64,000 nt of DNA from positions 6,696,001 through 6,760,000 of the forward strand of contig NZ_CP078145.1 in assembly GCF_019222765.1 (NCBI RefSeq). Direction: 5' to 3'. A model generated the notes under the pieces. It was not told where the DNA came from and ran no database searches. It saw only the letters and a program-made list of their open reading frames with translations. Shown here in pieces: positions 18,993-29,901 of this stretch. The translations under genes were made by a program, and so were the position numbers. The stretch is from Nocardia iowensis. GTDB taxonomy: Bacteria; Actinomycetota; Actinomycetes; Mycobacteriales; Mycobacteriaceae. How positions within the stretch are numbered: position 1 is the stretch's first letter; each line of letters begins with the position of its first letter.

Positions 18993-20237
18993 TCACACCG
19001 TGGCGAGCTCGCTGGTGCCGTGTTCGGTGCGGCGGACCTGCCAGACCACGCTGCGGGTGCGCGCCGAGCGGCCATTGCTCCGGTCGATCAGGGCGCGGTT
19101 GTTGGTGGTGTAGATCAGTTGGGCGCCATGGGAATTGGTTTCCGGATTCTGGAACAGCTGGATCAAGCGGTCGGTCTCCTCGGCGGGCAGGTGCGCGCCG
19201 ATATCGTCGACCGCGAGGACCCGGCCGGAGTCGAGGGCGTCCAGCATGGTCGGCAGGACGCGCAGCAGCGACAGTGTCGCGGTGGATTCGTCGGTGATGT
19301 CGAACGGGTTGTCGATGCCGTCGTGGACCAGCCGGAGGCCGACACCGCGCCGGGCCACCATCCGCGCGTACAGCGCGTCCCTGGCGGCTTTCAGGTTGGT
19401 CAGCTCGCGTTCGAGCAGCACGACGGTGACGCCGTTCTCCTGCAGCAGCCGGTCGGCGTGATCGGGCGAGGTGGCGCACAGTTCGATCTGCTTGCCGATC
19501 CCGGCGATGTCGGCGTCCAGGTCGCGCAGGTAGTCGGCGTACATCGGGTCGTTCTCGGCAATGAGCAGATCGGTGATGCCGAGGTCGGCGGTGCGCAGCA
19601 GCAGGAGCAGGCGCGCGGCATTCTCCGGCGACCGGGAGATGTGCCCGCCGAGCCGGTGCGCGACGGCGGCCGGGTTCGCCGGACCAAGCTGCACCTCGAG
19701 CATCGACTCGAACCAGCGATAGGCGGGCACGAGCGCGTCGGCATACATCTGCCCGGCGAGGCTGAGCAGCAACGCATTCGGCCGCACCAGCGGCACCAGC
19801 GCGGTGATCCCGTAGCGTGCCGCCTCGAACATCGGGCCGATCTTGATCTGTGCTCCGTTGCGCTCGAACACGATTCGCTTGCGCGAGCGCGGTTGCGTAT
19901 ACAGCCACTCGGCGGTCACGTCGGCGTTGTCGAGCCGGAAGCCATAGGTGTAGGGCACGCCCTCCGCGACGAAGCTGGCCACGAATTCCGAAGGGCGGTC
20001 CGGGAATCCGAGATGCGGCGCGCGGGCAGGTCCGGCGTAGGGATCCCATCCGGTGACCGAATGCAGCACCGCGTCACGCATCTGACCGAGCGCATCGATC
20101 AGGTTCGTCTTTCCCGCCGCGGCGGCCCCGTGGATCGCGGTCACCGGCACCGCCACCGGCCCGCTCCCCTTGGTCAACCGCAACTCCTGCCCCTCGGCCA
20201 GCGATCTGTGATTCGTCACCTGAAAACTGCGCAGCAT
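18993..20237 (-). CDS. AAA-family ATPase (AAA_15/AAA_21, RecF/OLD-like)
   Basis: A 414-residue SMC/RecF-like ATPase. It opens with MLRSFQVTNHRSLAEGQELRL, as these proteins typically do. Walker A GAAAAGKT is at residues 37-44. A middle helical region rich in Leu and Arg follows, then a signature-like SLLRVLPTMLDALDSG and a Walker B RVLAVDDIGAHLP, where an Asp stands in place of the usual catalytic Glu. The C terminus has QLIYTTNN, the family's sensor/switch strand. I chose ATG 20237, preceded by AAAGGA, because the fold begins there. Relatives occur both as housekeeping proteins and in phage-defence modules; no TOPRIM nuclease is encoded beside it. Confidence 0.8.
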   Translation of the reverse strand: MLRSFQVTNHRSLAEGQELRLTKGSGPVAVPVTAIHGAAAAGKTNLIDALGQMRDAVLHSVTGWDPYAGPARAPHLGFPDRPSEFVASFVAEGVPYTYGFRLDNADVTAEWLYTQPRSRKRIVFERNGAQIKIGPMFEAARYGITALVPLVRPNALLLSLAGQMYADALVPAYRWFESMLEVQLGPANPAAVAHRLGGHISRSPENAARLLLLLRTADLGITDLLIAENDPMYADYLRDLDADIAGIGKQIELCATSPDHADRLLQENGVTVVLLERELTNLKAARDALYARMVARRGVGLRLVHDGIDNPFDITDESTATLSLLRVLPTMLDALDSGRVLAVDDIGAHLPAEETDRLIQLFQNPETNSHGAQLIYTTNNRALIDRSNGRSARTRSVVWQVRRTEHGTSELATV

Positions 20238-20493
20238 CCCGCCATCCTTTCGCCCCGGCCGCCGCGTCACGACACCAGGGCTTGCTCGCAGGCCGGCGCT
20301 GTGCACGACGAAAGGGCAAATCTTCCATAGCGAATACGCATAGCGCGAGCGCACGCGGGTGGCGAGCATCGGGCCCCGCATTTGGGTGGCGTCGATCCTC
20401 CGACAAAGCCGCTGGTTACGGGTTAGCATGCTGAGCGCCACGACTTATTCGTGTGCCGTTATTGCTGGAAACGCTAGAAACTGATGGGTAACG

Positions 20494-20847
20494 ATGAGTA
20501 TGACGGTTCGTCGTCTTGTAGTCCGAAGCTCCGTCGCCGCCGCCATCACCCTGGGATCGATTGTGGCGGTCGCGCCGCAGGCGGTCGCCGAGGGCCTGTG
20601 TGACGACGGCTCCGCGACCGTTTTCCTGGTCGGCAGCGAGCCGGTGTGCCAGGGCCGCGGCACCGTGAGCTACGGCGAGCGGACGGTCTCCAAAGTGTGC
20701 TCGGTGGGACCGGTCGAGGTCACTGCCGAGGCCACCTACCTGGACCGCAGAAAGAAGACCATCACCGACCAGCTGGACCTGCGCAACGGCACCTGCGGGC
20801 GATTCGTCATCCCGGGCCAGACCAGCGCCACCGTCACCGTGCACTGA
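20494..20847 (+). CDS. Small secreted protein with four cysteines
   Basis: A 117-residue protein with a classical signal peptide: MSMTVRRLVVRS, a hydrophobic core to about residue 28, then AVA-EG as the likely cleavage site. The mature part is about 85 residues with four Cys (CDDG, VCQG, VCSV, TCGRF), enough for two disulfides, and looks beta-rich. I did not recognise a family. Two ATGs two codons apart (20494 and 20500) could start it. The 256-base gap upstream should hold its promoter and that of the divergent ATPase. Confidence 0.78.
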   Translation: MSMTVRRLVVRSSVAAAITLGSIVAVAPQAVAEGLCDDGSATVFLVGSEPVCQGRGTVSYGERTVSKVCSVGPVEVTAEATYLDRRKKTITDQLDLRNGTCGRFVIPGQTSATVTVH

Positions 20848-20892
20848 CCACGGCCCTTTCGCCACGGGCACATCGGTCTTGGCCAGGATGGG

Positions 20893-21927
20893 TCACCGGG
20901 CGCCGAGCAGCAAAGCGCTGTCGCCGAATTCGTGCCACAGGTATCCGGTAGCCAGGGCCGCCGAGTAAGCCTCGTGGACGGTGCGCTCGCCCACTACGGC
21001 GACGAGCAGGTCCAGGTGGGACGCGCCGGGTGCGTGCCAGCCAGTGATCAACCCGTCGACCACGCGAGCCCGGCGACCGTCGCCTAGGACCAGCTCGGTC
21101 CAGCCTTGCGCCGGATGGACGCGGCCCGACGGGTCCGCGACGGTTTCCAGGGCTCGGGTCACCGTGGTGCCGACGGCGATGACGCGACCGCCTGCCGCCT
21201 TCGTGTCGTTCACCATGCGGGCAGTCGAATCCGACACGGCGAAACGCTCCGGGCTGGGTGGTTCACCCGTTTCCGGTGAGGACACTCCGGTATGCAAGGT
21301 GATCGGCGCGATCCCGATGCCGGCGGCAACCAGGTCCAGGACCAGGCGCTCAGTGAACGGCCGTGCCGCGCTGGGCATTTCCGCGCTGCCCGGAATACGC
21401 CCGAAGACCGTCGAGTAATAGGACGCGGACCATCGCTGCGGCACATAGGAATAGGTGATCGGGTAGCCGTACACGTCCATCAGGTGGCGCGGATCGGTGG
21501 TGACCTCGGCGACCCACAGGCGACGCGCACCGGCCAGCCAAGGTTCGCGAAGTGTCGCTCGCGCCCCGTCGGGCAACTGGATGGCCTTTCCCATCGAAAG
21601 CTCCGCTGCGGGAAAAGGAGTGCGCGCGGTGGTGCGGACCTCGACCACCCAGCGCCCGTCGTCCAGCCAGGTCGCGAAGTGCAGGGCGATCGGCCCGCCA
21701 TCCATTCTCCCGTCGACGGCCGCGGCCAGCGTTGCCGAATTGTTCACCACCACAAGGTCACCCGGGCTCAGCTGCGGTGGCAGTTCGCGGAATCGCGCGT
21801 GCGTGAGGCGATCCCCGGCGACGAGCAGACGGACTTCGTCTCGCGCCAGTCCACGCGCCTCCGGCGGGGCGACGGCATTGCGTTCGGGTGGCAGGACGAA
21901 GGAACGCTGGGCAGGCACGACCGTCAT
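20893..21927 (-). CDS. QueA-like S-adenosylmethionine:tRNA ribosyltransferase-isomerase family protein
   Basis: A 344-residue protein resembling QueA, which builds epoxyqueuosine on tRNA using the ribosyl part of SAM. Visible family features are LSPGDLVVVNNSATL near the N terminus, ITLHTGVSSP (compare QueA LHVGxGTF) and GGRVIAVGTTVTRALET. The usual FRP...LHVGAGTFxPV motifs are altered, and no tgt or other queuosine gene is seen nearby, so substrate and role are uncertain. The ATG at 21927 overlaps the upstream SDR stop (ATGA); a longer frame running upstream lies inside the SDR gene and is rejected. Confidence 0.83.
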   Translation of the reverse strand: MTVVPAQRSFVLPPERNAVAPPEARGLARDEVRLLVAGDRLTHARFRELPPQLSPGDLVVVNNSATLAAAVDGRMDGGPIALHFATWLDDGRWVVEVRTTARTPFPAAELSMGKAIQLPDGARATLREPWLAGARRLWVAEVTTDPRHLMDVYGYPITYSYVPQRWSASYYSTVFGRIPGSAEMPSAARPFTERLVLDLVAAGIGIAPITLHTGVSSPETGEPPSPERFAVSDSTARMVNDTKAAGGRVIAVGTTVTRALETVADPSGRVHPAQGWTELVLGDGRRARVVDGLITGWHAPGASHLDLLVAVVGERTVHEAYSAALATGYLWHEFGDSALLLGAR

Positions 21928-22619
21928 GACGCGTGCCCCACCGCGAAATCGGCGGCGGCATAACGCCCATTCTTGGGTTTCTCGTTCAGCATCCGCAGCA
22001 GCGCGGGTACGACGGTATCGGGTTCGGGCCGGTCGGAGATGTCGTCGCCGGGAAACGCCGCTTGGTGCATCTCGGTTCGCATGTCGCCGGGGTCGAACGC
22101 GTAGATGGACAGGTCCGGATGCTCGGCACCGAGAATCGCGGTGAGCTGGTCGAGGGCGGCCTTCGACGAACCGTAGCCGCCCCATTCCGGATACGGCTCG
22201 ACCGCGGCGTCGGAACTGATGTTCACCACGCTCCCGCCGACCGGTAGCAGCGGCAGTGCGAATTGCAGAATCGCCAGCGGGCCGAAAACGTTAGTCCGAT
22301 AGACCAATTCGAGCTCGTCGAGCGGATAGTCGGCGAGCCGGACGAGCGGACTCGGTCCGAGCCGACTCGCGTTGTTCACGATCAGCGCGAGTTCTCCGGC
22401 GCTGTTTGCCGTTTCGGCCAGCAGCGCCCGATGGGCTGGATCGGTCACATCGCCGGGAACGGCGATGAATGCCGTGCCGAGCTGCTCGGATACCCGTGCG
22501 AGCCGCTCGGCGCGCCGGGCGGTTCCGATCACCCGCCAATCCCGTTGGACGAGTGCGCGAGCCAGCGCCAGCCCGAATCCGGCGGATGCGCCGGTGATCA
22601 GCGCGGTGCGACGAGCCAT
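21924..22619 (-). CDS. Short-chain dehydrogenase/reductase
   Basis: A 231-residue classical SDR with TGASAGFG at residues 8-15, the NNAS variant of NNAG (NNASRLG), catalytic Ser in NISSDAA, and YGSSKAAL as the YxxxK motif. It is the first gene of a two-gene operon, overlapping the QueA-like gene by four bases. Upstream is a promoter whose spacer carries an inverted repeat, as in MerR-regulated genes. The substrate is unknown; in-operon pairing with a SAM-dependent tRNA-modification relative is uncommon and may mean that the pair shares a modified-nucleoside or small-molecule pathway, which is inference. Confidence 0.9.
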   Translation of the reverse strand: MARRTALITGASAGFGLALARALVQRDWRVIGTARRAERLARVSEQLGTAFIAVPGDVTDPAHRALLAETANSAGELALIVNNASRLGPSPLVRLADYPLDELELVYRTNVFGPLAILQFALPLLPVGGSVVNISSDAAVEPYPEWGGYGSSKAALDQLTAILGAEHPDLSIYAFDPGDMRTEMHQAAFPGDDISDRPEPDTVVPALLRMLNEKPKNGRYAAADFAVGHAS

Positions 22620-22652
22620 GAGGACCTCCTGGTAGTTGCCTACCGCTCAATC

Positions 22653-22680
22653 CTCATACCTGAAGTCTAGTTCAGGTCAA
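22653..22680 (-). promoter_or_regulatory. MerR-type promoter with inverted repeat in the spacer
   Basis: Read on the minus strand: -35 TTGACC (22680-22675) and a possible -10 TATGAG (22658-22653). The spacer contains ACCTGAA-CTAGAC-TTCAGGT (22677-22658), a 7+6+7 perfect inverted repeat. An operator centred between -35 and -10 is the hallmark of MerR-family (SoxR, CueR and similar) activation, and TTGACCT..A..AGGT resembles those sites. The SDR start is 33 bases downstream. No MerR gene lies in this window. Confidence 0.55.
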
Positions 22681-22737
22681 GGGTTGTTCGCCGTCAGCGC
22701 GCGTTCGCGGGACCCGCACAGAATTCCGTTGGCTCGC

Positions 22738-24912
<2,175 letters not shown>

Positions 24913-24991
24913 TTACCGCACGTCGCCGCACTGGATGAGAGGTTCGGCCGCAGCCGGGGCGACGCCTACGGGGCGAGGTGCGATCAAACGG

Positions 24992-26128
24992 TCAAGCGAT
25001 ACCGGATGTCTCCTCGAAGGTGAGCGATTCGGGGTCCTCGGCGTACGCGCGGGCGACCTCAGCGGCCAGGCTCAGCGTTTTGCGGGCCCAGGTGAGCGAG
25101 GCGTTGCCCAGGCCGCAGGCGGGGCTGACCAGGACTTGGCTGGCCAGGATGGTGCGGGGGAAGCCGAGGCGGTCGATCAGGCGGACGCCTGGTTCGGCGA
25201 TGTCACGCCAGGTCGGCGGGGTGGGTGCGGCGGTGGTCGGGACCAGCCCGAGTACCAGATGTTTGCCGGAGTCGAGGATTTCACCGATCGTGTCGAGATC
25301 GCGGGTGCCGATCGTGGTGATGTCGAAGCCGATCGCGGCGGCGGCGCTGCCGCGCAGGAAGGCGAGGGCGGGTGGTTCGGCGCAGCTGTGGATCAGCACC
25401 GGCGCGGATTGGGTCGCGATGACCGTGTTCAGGACGGCGAGCGCTTCGGGTTCGGGCAGCGCGCGGACGGTGTCGAGCATGCTGACACCGTTCAGCGAGC
25501 CTTCGAGCACCGTGGTGAGCGACGGTTCGTCCAGTTGCAGAAGCACCTGCGCGCCGAGCCGTTTGCGTACCTCGGCAACGTGATTCACCAAGCCTTCGGC
25601 GAGGGATTCCGAAAGATCGCGCAGGGCACCGGAATCGGTGAGCGCCAGGTGCCCGCTCGGCAGTTCGACCTGTGCCGCGAGCGTCAGCGGACCGGCCACC
25701 TGCAGCTTGATCGGACGGCCCGACCCGGCCGAACCCGCGGTCTCCCATGCCTCTTCGAGTGCGTCGAGGTCGGCGCGGAGCAGATCGCGGGCACGTCGGG
25801 ACAGCGCACCCGGACGCGGCGCCAAGCGGTATCCGCGGGTGGTGGTGTCGAATCGCATGTCGACCAGCAGTGCCGACATCCGTCCGATCAGGTCGGCGCC
25901 CGGGCCGCGGCCGGGCAACTCGACCAGGTGCGGCAGCTCGGGCAGTTCACCGAGGATGGTGGTCGCGGCTTCCCGCGGGTCGGTGCCGGGCCAGGAGCCG
26001 ACGCCGGTGGCCGTCCCGCCGCGCAATGCGGGCGCTGCGCCGACCTTCCTGTTGACGTCGGTATTGCTGTCGCGCACTACGTCTTTGTCGTCCTGATACA
26101 CCGTCGTCCGATTCTGTTGGTCGATCAT
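24992..26128 (-). CDS. MetE-like (cobalamin-independent methionine synthase C-terminal family) protein
   Basis: A 378-residue protein related to the catalytic half of MetE and to the uroporphyrinogen decarboxylase fold. It begins with GVGSWPGTD, as the family does, and keeps probable zinc ligands His and Cys in LIHSCAEP and Cys in SPACGLGN. It is half the length of full MetE and lacks the N-terminal folate-binding half, so it may transfer methyl or other groups from another donor. It sits where M. tuberculosis has Rv3015c. The start is uncertain: ATG 26128 adds about 30 residues with no family resemblance before GGTATGVGSW, and a later GTG is possible. Confidence 0.85.
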   Translation of the reverse strand: MIDQQNRTTVYQDDKDVVRDSNTDVNRKVGAAPALRGGTATGVGSWPGTDPREAATTILGELPELPHLVELPGRGPGADLIGRMSALLVDMRFDTTTRGYRLAPRPGALSRRARDLLRADLDALEEAWETAGSAGSGRPIKLQVAGPLTLAAQVELPSGHLALTDSGALRDLSESLAEGLVNHVAEVRKRLGAQVLLQLDEPSLTTVLEGSLNGVSMLDTVRALPEPEALAVLNTVIATQSAPVLIHSCAEPPALAFLRGSAAAAIGFDITTIGTRDLDTIGEILDSGKHLVLGLVPTTAAPTPPTWRDIAEPGVRLIDRLGFPRTILASQVLVSPACGLGNASLTWARKTLSLAAEVARAYAEDPESLTFEETSGIA

Positions 26129-26240
26129 CGTGCGCGCACGGCTATCGATGCGGCTTGATCATTGTGCGCGCCAGGCAGATTCCTCGATCCGCCGACATCA
26201 GGCCGGTATCACGATTCGGCGAAGCGGGCCGCGCCCGGAG

Positions 26241-27362
26241 TTACCGCGTTGCGGAACCCGCGTCACTGCCGACCCTCGCGCTGTCCACGCGGCCGGTGTC
26301 GGCGATGGTTCCGCTGCCGATCACCTGGTCTCCCAACGGGTCCTGGCGATACAGCACGACCGCCTGGCCGCGCGCGACACCGGTCAGCGGCTCACGCAGC
26401 CGAACCGACAGTCCGTCGCCGACCGCCTCGGCAATCGCCGCGGCGGTGCCGCCGTGCGCACGCACCTGCGCCACACACTCGATCGGTCCGTCCGGCGTAG
26501 CGCCGGACGTCCAGATCGCGCGCTCCGCCTCGATGGTCCATACCTGTAGGTCCTCGGCCGAGCCGACGCGGACGGTGCCGGAGTCGGGATCGATACCGGT
26601 CACGTAGCGCGGCTTGCCGTCGGCGGCCGGACCGGGCAGCCCGAGCCCCTTGCGCTGGCCGATGGTGAACCCGTGCACGCCTTCGTGTTCCGCCAGCACT
26701 TGGCCGTCGGCGTCGACCACGGCGCCCGGCCGGATGCCGATTTTCGCGCCGAGGAAGGCGCGGGTGTCCCCGGACGGGATGAAGCAGATGTCGTGGCTGT
26801 CCGGCTTGTTCGCGACGGCCAGCCCACGTTCGGCGGCCTCCTCGCGGATCCGCGGCTTCGGGGTGTCCCCGACCGGGAACATGGCGCGCGAGAGCTGCTG
26901 CGCGTTCAGCACGGCGAGCACGTAGGACTGATCCTTGTCGGCGTCGACGGCACGGCGCAGCACGCCGTCGTCGAGCCGTGCGTAGTGACCGGTGACCACG
27001 GCGTCGAAGCCGAGCGCGAGCGCGCGGTCGGCCAGTGCGGAGAACTTGATCTTCTCGTTGCAGCGCAGGCACGGATTCGGCGTCTCGCCCGCCGCGTAGG
27101 CGGCGACGAAATCGTCGATCACGTCTTCCTTGAAACGATCGGCGAAATCCCAGACGTAGAACGGGATTCCGAGCACGTCGGCGGCGCGCCTGGCGTCGCC
27201 CGCGTCCTCCTTCGAGCAGCAGCCACGCGACCCGGTGCGCAGTGTGCCGGGCGACGCGGACAGTGCGAGGTGCACGCCGACCACCTCGTGACCAGAGTCG
27301 ACAGCACGTGCCGCCGCTACCGCCGAATCGACACCACCGCTCATCGCGGCAAGTACCCGCAT
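26241..27362 (-). CDS. mnmA: tRNA-specific 2-thiouridylase
   Basis: A 373-residue MnmA that installs the 2-thio group on U34 of Lys, Glu and Gln tRNAs. The PP-loop [10 protein letters not shown] is at residues 8-17, the first catalytic Cys is C101 in [12 protein letters not shown], the second is in [10 protein letters not shown], and GHYARL and [12 protein letters not shown] are also present. The ATG at 27362 shares its A with the TGA stop of the cysteine desulfurase (TGATG), linking sulfur donor and acceptor genes. A longer frame continues upstream inside the desulfurase gene and is rejected. This is the position of Rv3024c. Confidence 0.96.
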   Translation of the reverse strand: MRVLAAMSGGVDSAVAAARAVDSGHEVVGVHLALSASPGTLRTGSRGCCSKEDAGDARRAADVLGIPFYVWDFADRFKEDVIDDFVAAYAAGETPNPCLRCNEKIKFSALADRALALGFDAVVTGHYARLDDGVLRRAVDADKDQSYVLAVLNAQQLSRAMFPVGDTPKPRIREEAAERGLAVANKPDSHDICFIPSGDTRAFLGAKIGIRPGAVVDADGQVLAEHEGVHGFTIGQRKGLGLPGPAADGKPRYVTGIDPDSGTVRVGSAEDLQVWTIEAERAIWTSGATPDGPIECVAQVRAHGGTAAAIAEAVGDGLSVRLREPLTGVARGQAVVLYRQDPLGDQVIGSGTIADTGRVDSARVGSDAGSATR

Positions 27363-28591
27363 CAAACACCTCCCTTCGCACCGGCCAGACCCGCGGCCAT
27401 GGCCCGTTCCACCACCTGGGGCAGCACATCCAGCAACGCGTCCACATCGGCGCGAGTGGAGGTGTGTCCCAATGAAAATCGCAATGACCCGCGCGCCTGC
27501 CACGGTTCGACACCCATCGCGATGAGTACGTGACTCGGCGACGCCACCCCGGCGGTGCAGGCCGAGCCGGTCGAGCACTCGATCCCCGCCGCGTCCAGCA
27601 GCATCAGCAGCGAATCTCCTTCGCAGCCGGGGAAGGTGAAGTGCACGTTGCCCGGCAGTCGCCGCTCGCCGGGCGCGCCGTTCAACACCGCCTCCGGCAC
27701 GATGGCCTGGATGCCGTCGATCAGTGCGTCCCGCAGCGCGGTCAATTCCGCTGTGCGGGTAGGCAATTCGATCACCGTCTGATGCAGCGCGGTGGCCAGG
27801 CCGACCGCGGCCGCGGTGTCCGATGTGCCGGAACGCAGGTCGCGCTCGTGTCCGCCGCCGTGCAGCAGCGGCACACACGGCACCTGCCTGCCGAGCAGCA
27901 GCAGGCCGACACCGTGCGGCCCGCCGACCTTGTGCCCGGCGAAACTCGCGGCCGACAAACCGGTCGCGGCGAAGTCGATCGGCAGCTGGGCCGCCGCCTG
28001 CACCGCGTCGCTGTGCATGGGTACGCCGAATTCCTGTGCCACGGCGGCCAATTCACCGATCGGCTGGATGGTGCCGACCTCGTTGTTGGCCCACATGATG
28101 GTCACCAGGGCGACGTCGTCGGGGTTCGCGGACAGCGCGGCTCGCAGCGTGCGCGGCGAGACGACGCCCTCGGCGTCCACCGGCAGCCAGGTCACCCGCG
28201 CGCCCTCGTGCCGCTCCAGCCACTCGACCGCGTCGATCACCGCGTGATGCTCGATCGAGCTGGCGATGATTCTGGTCCGGCGCGGCTCGGCATCGCGGCG
28301 CGCCCAGTAGATGCCCTTGACCGCCAGATTGTCGCTCTCGGTCCCACCGGAGGTGAAGATGACCTCCGAGGGCCGGGCGCCGAGGTCGGCGGCGATCGAC
28401 TCGCGTGCCTCTTCCAGCGTCCGCCGGGCGGCTCGGCCGGACCCGTGCAGCGACGACGCGTTGCCCGCCAGCACGAGCGCAGCGGTCATCGCCTCGATGG
28501 CGGCAGGCAACATCGGTGTGGTGGCCGCATGATCGAGGTAGACCGTATGGGCCGTCGCACCGTGGACCGAACCCGCAATAGCCGCCTTCAT
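27362..28591 (-). CDS. iscS: Cysteine desulfurase (NifS/IscS family)
   Basis: A 409-residue PLP enzyme that takes sulfur from cysteine and passes it on as a persulfide. The PLP Lys lies in [12 protein letters not shown], the active-site loop Cys in [14 protein letters not shown], and the N terminus has [10 protein letters not shown] as in NifS/IscS proteins. The gene overlaps mnmA by one base, so its main client is probably MnmA for tRNA thiolation, as for the Rv3025c-Rv3024c pair. I cannot exclude a wider role in Fe-S assembly. Confidence 0.95.
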   Translation of the reverse strand: MKAAIAGSVHGATAHTVYLDHAATTPMLPAAIEAMTAALVLAGNASSLHGSGRAARRTLEEARESIAADLGARPSEVIFTSGGTESDNLAVKGIYWARRDAEPRRTRIIASSIEHHAVIDAVEWLERHEGARVTWLPVDAEGVVSPRTLRAALSANPDDVALVTIMWANNEVGTIQPIGELAAVAQEFGVPMHSDAVQAAAQLPIDFAATGLSAASFAGHKVGGPHGVGLLLLGRQVPCVPLLHGGGHERDLRSGTSDTAAAVGLATALHQTVIELPTRTAELTALRDALIDGIQAIVPEAVLNGAPGERRLPGNVHFTFPGCEGDSLLMLLDAAGIECSTGSACTAGVASPSHVLIAMGVEPWQARGSLRFSLGHTSTRADVDALLDVLPQVVERAMAAGLAGAKGGV

Positions 28592-28839
28592 GACCGATAA
28601 AGCCTATCCCACCATTGACCTGCGCTTCTTGGGGGTATCTCCCCGCCCGGTACGAATTTCCTACGATTTCACCCACGATTTGCAACCAGCTGACCGCCAT
28701 CCGGTATTCCCGCGGCCCCGTCGGCAGAGTGCGCCGGGCCCACCAGATCATGCGGGGCTGCTGCGGTGAATCCACTGGAACCACAGTGTGTTCCATACGG
28801 CCGTCAGGGAATTGACCGGCGAGCGCTTCGCAGGGAAAT

Positions 28840-29730
28840 TCAGCGGCTCACAGTGGTCTCCCGCTCGACACGGGACAGCTTTTCGGGATTGCGCACGACG
28901 TAGAGCCCGGTGATCAAGCCGTCGTCGATTCGCACCGCCACGACGTCGTCGATCTTTCCGTTGAGCCGCACGATCAGTGCCGGCCAGCCATTGATCTGCA
29001 CCGGCTCGACCGAGGCCTCGCCGCCGAACTTCGGCAGGCCCGCGCCCAGCAGGCGGGCCACCCGGTCGGCCCCGACGATCGGCCGCGGCACGGCCTGCAC
29101 AACCCCGCCACCGTCGCCGAGGAGGACCACGTCGGGTGCGAGCATGTCGAACAAGCTCTGTAGATCGCCCGTTTCGATCGCCCGTTGGAACGCCGCGAGC
29201 GCATCTCGGGACTCGGCGGGAGAAACGTCGCCACGCGGTCGCCGGGCCGCGACATGTACCCGGGCTCGGTGCGCGATCTGGCGGACCGCGGCCTGGCTCT
29301 TGTCGACGGCGTCCGCGATCTCGTCATAGTCCAGATCGAACACCTCACGCAGCACGAACACCGCGCGTTCGGTCGGCGCCAGCGTCTCCAGCACCAGCAG
29401 CATCGCCATCGAAACGCTGTCGGCCAACTCGACATCCTCGGCCACGTCGGGTGCGGTCAGCAGCGGCTCGGGCAACCAGGGACCGACGTAGGACTCCTTG
29501 CGGCGCCCGAGCGTGCGCAGCCGGCTCAGCGCCTGGCGGGTGGTGATCCGGACCAGGTATGCCCGCTGGTCCCGCACCTCGTCGAGATCGACGTCCACCC
29601 ACCGCAGCCAGGTCTCCTGGAGTACGTCCTCCGCGTCGGCGGCCGAACCCAGCATCTCGTAGGCGACGGTGAAGAGCAGGTTGCGGTGGGCGACGAACGC
29701 CGCGGTGGCCGAGTCCATGCGCTCGCTCAT
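28840..29730 (-). CDS. ECF sigma factor with SnoaL-like C-terminal domain (SigJ/ECF41-like)
   Basis: A 296-residue sigma factor. Region 2 (about residues 10-75) includes LLFTVAYEMLGSAADAEDVLQETWLRW. Region 4 (about 110-165) has LAPTERAVFVLREVFDLDYDEIAD and SQAAVRQIAHRAR. The last 110 residues are a SnoaL/NTF2-like domain (FQRAIETGDLQSLFDMLAPDVVLL), the mark of the ECF41/SigJ group, in which this extension controls activity in place of a separate anti-sigma factor. I chose ATG 29730, behind GGAG. It is divergent from a CxxC peroxidase-like gene, the partner type known for ECF41. M. tuberculosis SigJ is encoded elsewhere on its chromosome. Confidence 0.92.
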   Translation of the reverse strand: MSERMDSATAAFVAHRNLLFTVAYEMLGSAADAEDVLQETWLRWVDVDLDEVRDQRAYLVRITTRQALSRLRTLGRRKESYVGPWLPEPLLTAPDVAEDVELADSVSMAMLLVLETLAPTERAVFVLREVFDLDYDEIADAVDKSQAAVRQIAHRARVHVAARRPRGDVSPAESRDALAAFQRAIETGDLQSLFDMLAPDVVLLGDGGGVVQAVPRPIVGADRVARLLGAGLPKFGGEASVEPVQINGWPALIVRLNGKIDDVVAVRIDDGLITGLYVVRNPEKLSRVERETTVSR

Positions 29731-29771
29731 CGGTGGCTCCTGTCTGTTCGCTGTCGACTGTGTCACCACAA

Positions 29772-29798
29772 GACACCGGTCCCCACCGTTTTGTGACA
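29772..29798 (-). promoter_or_regulatory. ECF41-like promoter of the sigma gene
   Basis: On the minus strand, TGTCACA (29798-29792) is followed after 16 bases by TGTC (29775-29772), 41 bases before the sigma-factor ATG. The known ECF41 pattern is TGTCACA, a spacer of about 16 and CGTC; the -10 here has one mismatch. A matching element faces the other gene. Confidence 0.5.
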
Positions 29799-29832
29799 CC
29801 CGCGATCGGTGGCGCACGTCACGTCGCGGTGC

Positions 29833-29859
29833 TGTCACAAGAATCGGGTCGCCGGCATC
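29833..29859 (+). promoter_or_regulatory. ECF41-like promoter of the peroxidase gene
   Basis: TGTCACA at 29833-29839, a 16-base spacer, then CATC at 29856-29859, 42 bases before the ATG at 29902. Same -35, same spacing and nearly the same leader length as the divergent element for the sigma gene. The -10 differs by one base from the expected CGTC. Confidence 0.5.
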
Positions 29860-29901
29860 TCTTGTTCGTCAGTACGCAACACCGCCAGTGAGGACGAAGT
29901 C

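Noticed and set aside
28615..28815. 66-residue frame between iscS and the sigma factor
   Set aside because: No Shine-Dalgarno or family resemblance. The 248-base gap shows nothing else that I can support.
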